Positions 42,627 to 50,932 of a stretch of DNA of 64,000 nt are shown one piece after another; the first letter of the stretch is position 1; the number at the start of each line of letters is the position of its first letter. This DNA comes from Hyphomonadaceae bacterium (GTDB taxonomy: Bacteria; Pseudomonadota; Alphaproteobacteria; Caulobacterales; Hyphomonadaceae): positions 248,001 to 312,000 of the forward strand of contig JANSYM010000001.1 in NCBI GenBank assembly GCA_024742355.1, written 5' to 3'. The position numbers and the translations under genes were made by a program. The notes beneath the pieces are model-generated. The model had not been told where the DNA came from and did not search any database. It saw nothing but the letters and a program-made list of their open reading frames with translations.

Positions 42627-43087
42627 CTCAACCGCTTGAAAGGCATCGGAATCGCTGTGGCCGTGGCTTTGGCGACGAGTTTGCCGTCCGCATCAAAACA
42701 CTCCGCTTCCATGAACGCGGCTGAGCGACCGAGGCGCAAAATGCGGGCATCGACATGCGCAGGCCCCGGCATCAGGCGGCGCAGATAGGAGATTTTCATC
42801 TCCAGGGTCGGCGCCGTCATGGTGACATTCGAGGCGATGATCACACAGGTGCTCATCGCTTCATCCATCATCGCAGCAATGAACCCGCCTTGCACCGCGC
42901 CCGTCGGATTGGCGAAACTTGGAGAAACATCGAACGCCATGCGGATGCGCTGAGCATCCTGCTCGACTTCGGTCAGTCGCATGCCGAGCGTGTCGGAGCA
43001 GGGCGGGCGTTTCTTGCTATTCTGGAAACGCGCAAGCATCTCGGCATCCGAGACGCGCGGCTTCTCATCCTCGATCGGTTTACTCAT
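42623..43087 (-). CDS. PaaI-family acyl-CoA thioesterase
   Basis: 154 aa single hotdog domain. NPTGAVQGGFIAAMMDEAMSTC is the signature (catalytic region G-x-x-H/Q-G-G...D-E-A), followed by EMKISYLRRLMPG. It probably hydrolyses aryl- or acyl-CoA. The gene lies 2 nt downstream of sspB on the same strand and overlaps the convergent MAPEG stop by 4 nt. Confidence 0.88.
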   Translation of the reverse strand: MSKPIEDEKPRVSDAEMLARFQNSKKRPPCSDTLGMRLTEVEQDAQRIRMAFDVSPSFANPTGAVQGGFIAAMMDEAMSTCVIIASNVTMTAPTLEMKISYLRRLMPGPAHVDARILRLGRSAAFMEAECFDADGKLVAKATATAIPMPFKRLS

Positions 43088-43089
43088 GC

Positions 43090-43572
43090 TTATTTTCGGC
43101 GGAACGCGTCGAGATTGACGACGGTTTCGTCGCTGTCAGCAGACGGTGTCTCTACGCCCTCTTCAGGTGCGTCTGAGCCGAGCGCGGGGGCAACAACGTC
43201 AGTATCTTCGCCCGAAGCGGGTTTTTCGAAGCTGACACCAAAGTTCACCGCCGGGTCCACGAATCGCGTCAGCGCCACGTATGGAATCGACAGGTGCTGC
43301 GGCACGCGGTTGAATTTGAGTACAATCTCGAAATGCCCGTCATGCACTTCCAGGTCCCAATACTGGTGCTGGACGACAATCGTCATCTCATCCGGGAACT
43401 GTTCGACCAGGTGGTCCGGGATTTTTACGCCCGGCGCCTTGGTGCGGAACGTGACGTAGAAATGATGGTCCCCTGGAGGCGCCGAGCCTTTTTCGGCCTG
43501 GCGCAATGCTTCACGAACAACCCCCCGCATGGCGGCCTGAGTCAGAGCCTCATAGCCAATATAGTCCGTCAT
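43090..43572 (-). CDS. sspB: SspB-family ClpXP adaptor
   Basis: 160 aa, alphaproteobacterial SspB. The structured core has HHFYVTFRTKAPGVKIPDHL and EMTIVVQHQYWDLEVHDGHF, then VPQHLSIPYVALTRFVDPA. A long acidic tail ends in a short conserved peptide (TVVNLDAFRRK), matching the ClpX-docking tail of SspB. It tethers ssrA-tagged proteins to ClpXP. ssrA lies upstream on the same strand. Confidence 0.93.
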   Translation of the reverse strand: MTDYIGYEALTQAAMRGVVREALRQAEKGSAPPGDHHFYVTFRTKAPGVKIPDHLVEQFPDEMTIVVQHQYWDLEVHDGHFEIVLKFNRVPQHLSIPYVALTRFVDPAVNFGVSFEKPASGEDTDVVAPALGSDAPEEGVETPSADSDETVVNLDAFRRK

Positions 43573-43737
43573 CGACTTCTCCTAGATTGGCGCTCTGGAT
43601 AGCGCCTCGATTCCGATCTCGCAACGCCGTTCATTCGTCAGGCGAGCGTAAAACTGTGACTTCCCCGAACGGGAGTCTGATTATCAATTGATGCCAGGTC
43701 TGTAATAGCTGTTACAGGACAGGCCACTCTACGAAAC

Positions 43738-44020
43738 AAAAGTGGAGGCTTCTGTTGCCAGGCGCCTCCGGGCCCCGCCTAAGGCGCTGATGCCCTAGGA
43801 GTTAAAGCGGTTTTCCACGCACTGCGTTACGCAGCGAGCAGTTCACCTTCAGCAAAGTTGTCATTAGCAACTATTGTTGATTGAGCTTCTAACGCAGCTC
43901 AAGCGGGTGAAAGCATCGCTTTTACACGTCCGTCGATCCTATTTCGCCCCCAAATGACCCGCTGAAGGTGGGTCTTTGGTGGAGGCGCCGGGTACCGCCC
44001 CCGGGTCCGAACCGCTTATT
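43738..44020 (-). ncRNA. ssrA: tmRNA, two-piece circularly permuted
   Basis: The acceptor piece comes first on the minus strand and ends CGCCTCCACCA (3' CCA at 43976). A 25-nt intervening segment follows. The coding piece starts GGGGGCG at 43950, pairs with CGCCTCC, and continues AAATAGGATCGACGG, as in all tmRNA 5' ends. A P2 helix can form between CCGCTT and AAGCGG. The tag frame (43867-43826) encodes ANDNFAEGELLAA then TAA, after an AATAGTT resume context; the charged Ala makes AANDNFAEGELLAA. It rescues stalled ribosomes. Outer ends are approximate. Confidence 0.95.
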
Positions 44021-44093
44021 ACACGCGCATTTATCACCATAGTTCACAAGGAACCCGATCAATATAATCCCGGTTTGATTAAGATAAAAGTGC

Positions 44094-44438
44094 TTAGTCC
44101 AGCGGTTCGACAATTACTTCGATCACGCCCTCTGTGCGCTCGAGGGCGGCGAGCTCCGCTTCGAGGGCTGAGGAGTGGATTTCGCGCGTGGTGCGGACAA
44201 CGGCGCCGGTTGCATCTGCGGTGAGGATGGTCAATCGCAGCATGCGCTCTGTGCCGTCCAGCACGCCATCAGCGGCACGCACGGTGAGCTTGCCGACCTG
44301 ATACACGCCCTTACCGGTATAATAGACGGTTTTTCCAGCGAGTTTTGCGCCGTTGAACAGCAGGCCTGCCGTTGAAGTGACGATACACCCGGATACGAGG
44401 ATGGCGGCCATGGGGGCGATGATTGCAAGCTTGTGCAT
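44094..44438 (-). CDS. Hypothetical lipoprotein
   Basis: 114 aa with lipobox VSGC (Cys18). The mature part has small-residue-rich amphipathic stretches (GKTVYYTGKGVYQVGKLTVRAADGVLDGT), reminiscent of proteins of the outer-membrane periphery, and ends in an acidic segment. ATG 44438 follows GGAG; a GTG 6 nt upstream is less likely. It lies just upstream of ssrA in transcription direction. No family recognised. Confidence 0.72.
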   Translation of the reverse strand: MHKLAIIAPMAAILVSGCIVTSTAGLLFNGAKLAGKTVYYTGKGVYQVGKLTVRAADGVLDGTERMLRLTILTADATGAVVRTTREIHSSALEAELAALERTEGVIEVIVEPLD

Positions 44439-44606
44439 GAACACTCCAGTTCGATTCCCTGACCCCGGACTGAGCTTACCGATCCAGGCCTATGTAAAAA
44501 GTGAACAGCGCAGTGATCGACATTTGTGACATGTCCCCTTGTCCCCGCTTTCAAAACCTGCTTTTTGCCGAATATCGATAAAAGAGGCATTGGGAGGCCT
44601 TTACTT

Positions 44607-46499
44607 ATGCGAACCACATTTACCGCACTTGCAACCATTTTTGCGCTGACCGCCTGTGGTCAGAGCTCAAACACATCACCAACGATTGAAGCTGAAACGC
44701 CGCCGGTCGAAGCTGCCGCCGAACCAACCGCGGAAGAGATCGCCGCTGAAACCGAACGGCTCAACGCCTGGTTCGAAGACAAATTCGAAGCTGAAGTTCT
44801 CGAAAGCCCGATCCAGCTGACCTTCCTTGGCCGCGACGAGCGCCAGGGCGAGATTGATGATTTCTCTGAAGCCGGTCTCGACGCCCAGCTCGAACGCTCG
44901 CGCGCCAACCTGGCAGAGCTCACGTCCAGTTTCGACTATAACAAGCTGAGCCCGGACGCGAAGATTTCCTATGATATCTGGGTCTATCAGGCCGAGCGCG
45001 CGGAAGCTGCGGATGAGTTCCGCTACAACGCCTATGTGTTTGAGCAGATGCAGTCCATCCACTCCTTCTTCCCGCAGCTGCTGATCGCGTTTCACAAGGT
45101 CGTGGATGGCGAAGACATGGACAATTACCTGTCGCGCGTTTCTGGCAGCGCGGTTGCGATCGATCAGTTGATCACCGCCTCCAAGCGCGTCGCGGAAGAC
45201 GGCGTTCGCCCACCATACTTTGCGTTTGATGCCGTGATTGACGAGTCGCGCAAGATCATCACCGGCGCGCCATTTGATGAGAGCGGCGAAGACAGTGCGA
45301 TCTGGGCCGATGCGAAAGCCAAGATCGCCAATCTGCTGGAGCAAGGCGAGATCGATCAGGCCAAGGCCGATCAGCTGACCGCGGACATTCGCGCCGCGCT
45401 GGTCGAGGAATGGCAGCCCGCTTATGAGCGCCTGATCGCCTGGCAGGAAGAAGACCGCGTCAATGCCACCGACGAAGCGCAGGGCGTCAGCGCACTGCCA
45501 AATGGTATCGCCTATTACAATGAGCGTCTCGCCAACCAGACGACGACCAATCTGACCGCGGACGAAATCCACGACATTGGCCTTGCCGAAGTCGCACGCA
45601 TTCGCGGTGAGATGGAAACCATCAAGGATGAGTTCGGGTTCGAAGGCACGCTGCCGGAATTCTTCGCCTATCTGCGCGACACAAAGGATGATGAGCGTCT
45701 CTATTACCCGAACACCGACGAGGGCCGTCAGGGCTATATCGATGATGCAACCGCCGCCATTGATGGCATCAAGGCGGTTCTGCCGGACTATTTCGGCATC
45801 CTGCCAAAAGCCGACATGGTGGTGAAGCGTGTCGAGCCGTTCCGCGAACAGGCCGGCGCAGCGCAGCACTATTTCCCGTCGACACCGGATGGCTCACGCC
45901 CGGGCGTTTATTATGCCCACCTGCTCGACATGGAACAGATGCCGAAGCGCGAACTGGAAGTGATCGCCTATCATGAGGGCCTGCCGGGCCACCATATGCA
46001 GATCGCCATCCAGCAAGAGCTTGAAGGCGTACCGACCTTCCGCACGCAAGCCGGCTTCACCGCTTATAGCGAAGGCTGGGGCCTCTATTCGGAATGGCTG
46101 TCCAGCGAAATGCCGGGCACATTCGAGGACCCCTTGTCAGACTTCGGTCGCCTTGGCTCTGAAATCTGGCGCGCTGTGCGCCTGGTTGTCGATACCGGCC
46201 TGCATTCCAAAGGCTGGACCGAGCAGCAGGCGATTGACTATTTCCTCGCCAATACGGCCGCGCCTGAAGGCCAGGCCCGCTCGGAAGTTCGCCGCTACAT
46301 CGTCCTGCCGGGCCAGGCGACGAGCTACAAGATCGGCATGTTGAAAATCCAGGAACTGCGTCGCAAAGCCGAAGCAGAACTCGGCGATGATTTCGACATC
46401 CGCGCCTTCCACGACACCATTCTCGGCGGCGGCGCCATGCCGCTCGCGATCCTGGAACGTCGTGTCGACGAGTGGATCGCCACCGTCAAAGCAGGCTAA
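44607..46499 (+). CDS. DUF885-family lipoprotein (putative metallohydrolase)
   Basis: 630 aa. Lipobox LTAC (Cys17), then an acidic stretch and the DUF885 catalytic-like part, with HEGLPGHHMQIAIQQE near residue 458 as the probable zinc site and the conserved YSEGWGLYSEWL segment. The family resembles M2/M3-type metallopeptidases or dipeptidases, but function is uncharacterised. Signal peptide start supported by GGGAGG. Codons are typical of the genome. Confidence 0.88.
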   Translation: MRTTFTALATIFALTACGQSSNTSPTIEAETPPVEAAAEPTAEEIAAETERLNAWFEDKFEAEVLESPIQLTFLGRDERQGEIDDFSEAGLDAQLERSRANLAELTSSFDYNKLSPDAKISYDIWVYQAERAEAADEFRYNAYVFEQMQSIHSFFPQLLIAFHKVVDGEDMDNYLSRVSGSAVAIDQLITASKRVAEDGVRPPYFAFDAVIDESRKIITGAPFDESGEDSAIWADAKAKIANLLEQGEIDQAKADQLTADIRAALVEEWQPAYERLIAWQEEDRVNATDEAQGVSALPNGIAYYNERLANQTTTNLTADEIHDIGLAEVARIRGEMETIKDEFGFEGTLPEFFAYLRDTKDDERLYYPNTDEGRQGYIDDATAAIDGIKAVLPDYFGILPKADMVVKRVEPFREQAGAAQHYFPSTPDGSRPGVYYAHLLDMEQMPKRELEVIAYHEGLPGHHMQIAIQQELEGVPTFRTQAGFTAYSEGWGLYSEWLSSEMPGTFEDPLSDFGRLGSEIWRAVRLVVDTGLHSKGWTEQQAIDYFLANTAAPEGQARSEVRRYIVLPGQATSYKIGMLKIQELRRKAEAELGDDFDIRAFHDTILGGGAMPLAILERRVDEWIATVKAG

Positions 46500-46510
46500 T
46501 TGCAATCGAG

Positions 46511-46536
46511 TGTGGGGCCTTAGCGCCCCACATTTT
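46511..46536 (+). terminator. Rho-independent terminator after the DUF885 gene
   Basis: TGTGGGG (46511-46517) pairs with CCCCACA (46526-46532), followed by TTTT. It overlaps the 3' end of the convergent LysR gene (stop at 46520-46522). Confidence 0.75.
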
Positions 46537-47425
46537 CCAGCTGGCTGAGCGCTTCTTGCATATGCTCGACAAACAGGCGGGCCTTGCCGCGCAGTTTGCC
46601 GCCGGTCCAGACGACCGACAGAGGCAGGTCGGCGCCGCGCCATTCCGGCATCACGCGCACCAGCTCACCAGACTTTACATGCGGGCAGACCAGCCAGTCA
46701 GGCCCGATGAAAATGCCGAGCCCGTCGACAGCGCCTTGCAGCAAGGTGTCGCCAGATGAGCCGCGGAAGCGTCCATCCATCATGATCCGGTGTTCTTCGC
46801 CGGTCTCTGAATGTTTCAGCGTCCATTGCTGGCCTTGCAGGGACTGGCGGAAGACCAGACCCTGATGGTCTTTCAGGCTTTCCGGGCAGACCGGCGCGCC
46901 AAAGCGCTCGATATAGGACGGGGCGGCCCAGATGCCGCGATAGGCGACCAGCAGGCGCTTCGCCATCAAGGCGCTGTCGCTGAGCTCACCAAGGCGAAAG
47001 GCAACATCGACGCCCTCGGTCACGAGGTCGGTATAATTGTCGTCCGTCATCAGATCCATGCGGACATGTGGATACTTGTCGAGGAAACTGGCAATGGCCG
47101 GCGTGATGACCAGTTTCGAAAAGGAGTGCGGGGCGCTTACACGCAACATGCCGACCGGTTCCTTGTCGAGGCCGCGGGCTTCGGCTTCGGCCTCTTCAAA
47201 CTCAGTCAGGATGTCCTGGGCGCGGCCATAGAAACGCTGGCCGGCTTCGGTCAGCGACAAGGCCCGCGTGGTGCGGTGGAACAGTTCCGCGCCAAGCTGG
47301 TGTTCCAGGTCCTGAATACGCCGCGACACGGTCGGCTGGCCAATCGAGAGGTCGGCGGCGGCGCGTGAAAAACTGCCTGCGTCTGCAACCCGCAAAAACA
47401 GTTTCATTGCATCAATACGGTCCAT
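46520..47425 (-). CDS. LysR-family transcriptional regulator
   Basis: 301 aa. DNA-binding helix-turn-helix AMKLFLRVADAGSFSRAAADLSIGQPTVSRRIQDLE near residues 6-40 is in the classical form, shortened here as FSRAAADLSIGQPTVSRRI. The effector domain belongs to the CrgA-like group. Divergent from the AhpD-like gene at 47559, whose upstream spacer contains a T-N11-A box, so it probably activates that gene. Confidence 0.92.
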   Translation of the reverse strand: MDRIDAMKLFLRVADAGSFSRAAADLSIGQPTVSRRIQDLEHQLGAELFHRTTRALSLTEAGQRFYGRAQDILTEFEEAEAEARGLDKEPVGMLRVSAPHSFSKLVITPAIASFLDKYPHVRMDLMTDDNYTDLVTEGVDVAFRLGELSDSALMAKRLLVAYRGIWAAPSYIERFGAPVCPESLKDHQGLVFRQSLQGQQWTLKHSETGEEHRIMMDGRFRGSSGDTLLQGAVDGLGIFIGPDWLVCPHVKSGELVRVMPEWRGADLPLSVVWTGGKLRGKARLFVEHMQEALSQLENVGR

Positions 47426-47438
47426 GCCCCGAGCTCCT

Positions 47439-47453
47439 ATGCGAAAAATGCAT
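47439..47453. promoter_or_regulatory. LysR-type T-N11-A operator
   Basis: ATGC-GAAAAAT-GCAT is an exact T-N11-A dyad (T47440 to A47452). It lies 14 nt before the LysR start and about 106 nt before the AhpD-like gene, a typical recognition-site position. Confidence 0.55.
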
Positions 47454-47558
47454 GGGCTATATGGATCCTCTCCCGGTTCTGAAAAAGGGGGGCGTGCGCC
47501 ATTTACCGCTCATCGACGGCGCAAAACCCGCCGATCCTCTCACACCAAGGAGCCGAAA

Positions 47559-48134
47559 ATGGCCAAATTCACCCTCCACGATTCCAGCACTGCCCCGGAC
47601 GGCGCGCGCGATTTTATTGCTGGCGTCGAGAACAAGATGGGCTTCGTGCCTAGCCTTTATGCCGTGTTTGCTGAAAACCCGGCCGTGCTGCACGCCTATA
47701 CCCAGCTTGCAGACCAGCTCGGCAAGGCCGGCCTGTCGCCGCTGGAACAGCAAATCGTAATGATCACGGCGAGCGTCGAGAATGAATGTCACTTCTGCGT
47801 TGCCGCACACACCACGATCTCGGAAGGCGCTGGCCTCGATCTGAGCGTCATCGACGCGGTTCGCGAAGATCGCCCGATTGCAGATCCCAAGCTCGAAGCG
47901 CTGCGGGTATTCTCCAAGAAAATGGTTATCGATCGTGGTTTCGTTTCAGACTGCGATGTCGATACTTTCCTGGCTGCCGGCTATGAACGCGCTGCGGTCC
48001 TCGCGGTTGTTCTCGGCGTCGCGCTGAAAGTGATTTCGAACTATACCAATCATGTTGCCGAAACCCCGGTGAATGAGGCCTTCCAGAAACATGCCTGGAC
48101 GCCGAAAGCCAGGCGTGAAGCGGTTCCGGCTTAA
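47559..48134 (+). CDS. Carboxymuconolactone decarboxylase/AhpD-like protein
   Basis: 191 aa. The redox motif ECHFCVAAH gives Cys77, Cys80 and His84, as in AhpD-type peroxidase-related proteins. AAGGAG precedes the start. It probably reduces peroxide or carries an uncharacterised decarboxylase-like role. A terminator follows, so it is a separate unit from the DoxX-like gene. Confidence 0.88.
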   Translation: MAKFTLHDSSTAPDGARDFIAGVENKMGFVPSLYAVFAENPAVLHAYTQLADQLGKAGLSPLEQQIVMITASVENECHFCVAAHTTISEGAGLDLSVIDAVREDRPIADPKLEALRVFSKKMVIDRGFVSDCDVDTFLAAGYERAAVLAVVLGVALKVISNYTNHVAETPVNEAFQKHAWTPKARREAVPA

Positions 48135-48154
48135 GCCTGACCAGACCCGCCATT

Positions 48155-48189
48155 AAAGGGCTGCAGAGCAATCTGTGGCCCTTTTCTTT
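48155..48189 (+). terminator. Rho-independent terminator after the AhpD-like gene
   Basis: AAAGGGC (48155-48161) pairs with GCCCTTT (48178-48184); an inner CAGA-GCAA-TCTG helix adds stability, and a T-rich tail follows. Confidence 0.8.
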
Positions 48190-48216
48190 GACCGACTCGC
48201 ACGCCTCACACACATC

Positions 48217-48252
48217 GCTCACAGCGACGTGAACACGGCTCACACAGACGTG
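48217..48252. repeat. Direct repeats upstream of the DoxX-like gene
   Basis: GCTCACAGCGACGTG (48217-48231) and GCTCACACAGACGTG (48238-48252) match in 13 of 15 positions and are 21 bp apart, two helical turns. They lie 55-90 nt before the start and look like tandem activator sites. Confidence 0.4.
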
Positions 48253-48306
48253 GTTCGCAAGTGAAGGCGCGGTCCCGTAAATGTTTCATCAAGCAAGGAG
48301 GGGTCC

Positions 48307-48840
48307 ATGACCACACTGACAGACTCACTGACGCCGGAGACAAGCAATTCCGGCCTTGTCTCGAAAATCAAAACCTTCGCCCCGCACGTTGTGGCCGGGA
48401 TCGCATCGCTGGTTTTTCTCGACAGCCTGCGCTTCAAGTTCACCAATGCCCCGGAAACCCAGACCATTTTCGGCAAGTTGAATGACTGGGCCGCAAGTTT
48501 CGGCGCCGACGGCCTGTTCGCGCAAACCGGCCTGTTCAGCCAATATGTCATCGGCACCGCGGAATTGTTCGCTTCGGCCCTGCTGCTGATCGGCATCCAT
48601 CCGGCCTTCCGCCGCCTGCAGGCGGTTGGCGCATTGCTCGCCTTTGCGGTGATGAGCGGCGCGGTGAACTTCCACTTGTGGACGCCGCTCGGCATCGACC
48701 CGAACAATGATGGCGGAGGTCTGTTCTTCATGGCTGTGGTCGTCTGGCTGACCTCGCTCGGCCTCATCATCATCCGCCGCAAGGAACTTGCGGCAATCTT
48801 CACCGGCCTGAAAGCCACCCTGTTCCCGGCGCGTTCATAA
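48307..48840 (+). CDS. DoxX-like membrane protein
   Basis: 177 aa, four helices. The segment VVAGIASLVFLDSLRFKFTNAPE followed by GTAELFASALLLIG resembles DoxX/DoxD-type quinone-linked membrane proteins (conserved F-x-K-F near helix 1 and E in helix 2). AAGGAGGGG precedes the start. The YHS-domain gene follows 49 nt downstream and is probably cotranscribed. Confidence 0.75.
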   Translation: MTTLTDSLTPETSNSGLVSKIKTFAPHVVAGIASLVFLDSLRFKFTNAPETQTIFGKLNDWAASFGADGLFAQTGLFSQYVIGTAELFASALLLIGIHPAFRRLQAVGALLAFAVMSGAVNFHLWTPLGIDPNNDGGGLFFMAVVVWLTSLGLIIIRRKELAAIFTGLKATLFPARS

Positions 48841-48889
48841 ACGCGCTCCTATCCTCCCAGAAACTTCCTCATTCAGAAGGACGAAACCC

Positions 48890-49354
48890 ATGAAACTCCG
48901 TACTCTTATCGCTGCTGCTGTCGTCGCTGCCGGTCCTGTCGCGCTCACCGCGCCCGCCGCCTTTGCCGACAAGGACCCGATCTACACGGCCAAGCGCTCG
49001 AACCTCGCGCTGCAAGGCTATGACACGGTCGCCTATTTCACCGTTGGCGAACCGACCAAGGGCAGCGCTGAATACTCGACCACACACAATGGCGCCGAGT
49101 TCCGCTTTGCCAGCGAGGAAAACCTGAACCTGTTCCTCGGCAATCCTGACCAGTACGCCCCTCAATATGGCGGTTATTGCGCTTGGGCCGTGGCCAAGGG
49201 CAAGACCGCCAAGGGCGACGCGCGTCGTTGGGCCATTGTCGATGACAAGCTCTACCTGAACTACAATAAAGGCATCCAGAAGAAGTGGGACAAAGACCGC
49301 TCCGGCTTCATCACCGACGCCAACACCAATTGGCCGACCGTGTTGCAAGACTAG
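48890..49354 (+). CDS. YHS-domain secreted protein
   Basis: 154 aa. Signal peptide (cleavage near AFADKD). The YHS-like domain has YDTVAYFTVGEPTKGSAEYS, FRFASEENLNLFLGNPDQYA and PQYGGYCAWAVAKG, as in secreted family members often linked to metal or redox proteins. A strong terminator follows. Pairing with the DoxX-like protein suggests a shared extracytoplasmic redox function, but none is proven. Confidence 0.88.
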   Translation: MKLRTLIAAAVVAAGPVALTAPAAFADKDPIYTAKRSNLALQGYDTVAYFTVGEPTKGSAEYSTTHNGAEFRFASEENLNLFLGNPDQYAPQYGGYCAWAVAKGKTAKGDARRWAIVDDKLYLNYNKGIQKKWDKDRSGFITDANTNWPTVLQD

Positions 49355-49409
49355 GGCTCTCTCCCCTCTGTGAAGCCCCCATCTTCTTCGCCTTCGGGCG
49401 GCCAATAAA

Positions 49410-49443
49410 CCCCGCATGGACCCCCCCTCCCATGCGGGGTTTT
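49410..49443 (+). terminator. Rho-independent terminator after the YHS gene
   Basis: Perfect 10-bp stem CCCCGCATGG (49410-49419)/CCATGCGGGG (49430-49439), then TTTT. Confidence 0.92.
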
Positions 49444-49475
49444 ACTATGGGGGGTGGGCGTGAGCGCCCCGGTTA

Positions 49476-49548
49476 TCCCGGGCTTGACCCGGGACCTCCC
49501 GCGAGGATTCCGGTCTCTTTGTCACGAGATCCCGGATCAAGTCCGGGA
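49476..49548. repeat. Paired palindromic repeat units in inverse orientation
   Basis: TCCCGGG-CTTGA-CCCGGGA (49476-49494) and TCCCGGA-TCAAG-TCCGGGA (49530-49548) are two hairpins of one repeat type, reverse complements of each other at 17 of 19 positions. This is the widespread dispersed proteobacterial palindrome (CGGGATCAAGTCCGGG type). Confidence 0.8.
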
Positions 49549-49592
49549 CAGACGGGTTGGTGCGTATGTCCGCTTTGACGCCGACAGGAGCC

Positions 49593-50132
49593 TCAACCGA
49601 AACTGATATGCGTCCGGACTTCGTTCGCGATCTCAGTTGCGGTCTTGTCATCAGTTTCGAGCTCCACGTCCGCGACGCCGCAGCCGCGCAGTTGCATCGA
49701 CAGTTCCAGCGCACGTTGTTCGTGCCAGGTTCGAGCGCGCCCGATTTCTCGTCGCCGAACGCGTGAAAGGAGGGCGCTGTCAGATGCGTTCAGTTGAACC
49801 ACACAAACGGTTGAGGCACCGACCGCAATCGCGATTCGCTCAGCGCCTTCGCGGGTTTCGATGACGCGTGCAAGGATCAAAGTTTTCACGCCCAGCTCTC
49901 TCGCATTGGTCCACACGTCAGTGAGATTCTTCAGAGCAATCCGTTCTCCGAATTTGTCTCCTGACGGACGAGGATAGGTCTTTGACAAACCGTCCAGGTC
50001 GATAAATGTGTGGCTGACGCCGTCTGCTTCCAGGAGCCCGCTCAGCTCGTCGGCAACGGTTGTTTTACCAACGCCAACGGGTCCACTCAGGATAACGAGA
50101 TTGACTTCATCGGTTTGCATGCGACCAGACAT
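49593..50132 (-). CDS. P-loop kinase-like protein
   Basis: 179 aa with Walker A GPVGVGKTT (17-25) and a kinase-like layout (FIDLDGLSKTYPRP; TLILARVIET; QLNASDSALLSRVRRRE, with a lid region of two Arg). Related to small nucleoside/shikimate-type or chloramphenicol phosphotransferase-like ATPases. The substrate is not known. It stands alone. Confidence 0.8.
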   Translation of the reverse strand: MSGRMQTDEVNLVILSGPVGVGKTTVADELSGLLEADGVSHTFIDLDGLSKTYPRPSGDKFGERIALKNLTDVWTNARELGVKTLILARVIETREGAERIAIAVGASTVCVVQLNASDSALLSRVRRREIGRARTWHEQRALELSMQLRGCGVADVELETDDKTATEIANEVRTHISFG

Positions 50133-50298
50133 ACAGAAGACGGCGCCTTGTTGAAATCGCTAAGTCCCGTGCGCACCCTCCCCCCCCATCACAGTTAACG
50201 CCCCCAGCCAATTCATGACCAAGACTTCACACTCATGAAAGCCGAAACCTGCTTCAAGTCTGAGACGCCCTGAAAAGGGCGGGCAAGAGGAGTAGACT

Positions 50299-50832
50299 AT
50301 GAAAAAGAGTGCAGTTGCAGCTGTGCTGGCGGGCGCGTGTCTCGGGCCAACGGCCATGGCTGAATCAGATCTCTATGTCACCGGCGGATATTCCGCATTC
50401 GATAGCGAAGGGGCGACGATCAACGCGTTAACCCTGCGCGGGGGCATGTCATTCCACGAAATCTTCGGCGGCGAGTTTGAAGCCTCGTTCGGGCTTGGCG
50501 CGGAAGATGTTGGCGGCAATCTCGGCTCACAGGTCGAACTGGAGAACCAGTTCGCGGCCTATCTGGTCGGTCGTTACCCAGTGATGCGAGACGTCGATGT
50601 ACTGGCCCGGATCGGGTACACGACCGGCGAGTATCAGTCCTCGACCAGCGGCGTCACGGGCGATGCGGAAGTTGACGGTCTGGCCTTCGGCATTGGCGGC
50701 GAATACATGTTCACCGAGCAATTCGGCATACGTGCGGACTATACACGGGTCGAAGCCGAGGATGACAGTTTCGATGGCGGCATCGATGTGTTCGCTTTGA
50801 GCGGCGTGTTCAAGTTTGGTGATACCCGCTAG
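50299..50832 (+). CDS. Outer-membrane beta-barrel protein (OmpA-like/porin-like)
   Basis: 177 aa with signal peptide (after TAMA). Alternating hydrophobic strands (YVTGGYSAFD; FEASFGLGA; AAYLVGRYPV; GLAFGIGGEYMF; IRADYTRVE) and a C-terminal aromatic strand ending FKFGDTR match 8-stranded barrels of the outer membrane protein beta-barrel family. AAGAGGAG precedes the start; a strong terminator follows. Confidence 0.85.
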   Translation: MKKSAVAAVLAGACLGPTAMAESDLYVTGGYSAFDSEGATINALTLRGGMSFHEIFGGEFEASFGLGAEDVGGNLGSQVELENQFAAYLVGRYPVMRDVDVLARIGYTTGEYQSSTSGVTGDAEVDGLAFGIGGEYMFTEQFGIRADYTRVEAEDDSFDGGIDVFALSGVFKFGDTR

Positions 50833-50857
50833 CGTGTTGCATCCCCGAGAACGAGAG

Positions 50858-50889
50858 CCCCGAACCCGTGTGGTTCGGGGTTTTTTTTT
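50858..50889 (+). terminator. Rho-independent terminator after the barrel protein
   Basis: CCCCGAAC (50858-50865)/GTTCGGGG (50873-50880) with a 7-nt loop, followed by nine T residues. Confidence 0.95.
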
Positions 50890-50932
50890 CTGGTGATTTG
50901 TCAGCACTCTGAAACGATGTCATCGTTGCACC

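Noticed and set aside
43922-44113. 63-aa minus-strand frame in the tmRNA region
   Set aside because: It runs through the acceptor and coding pieces of ssrA, whose RNA structure explains the sequence.
43976-44224. 82-aa plus-strand frame beginning MVEAPGTAPGSEPL
   Set aside because: It lies antisense across the tmRNA acceptor piece and the next lipoprotein gene; such frames are a common misannotation over tmRNA genes.
44676-45869. 397-aa minus-strand frame
   Set aside because: Antisense to the DUF885 gene; no recognisable domain and shadow-like composition.
48217-48252. CRISPR-like repeats
   Set aside because: Only two copies with a 6-nt gap between them and no cas genes; a promoter repeat is a better reading.
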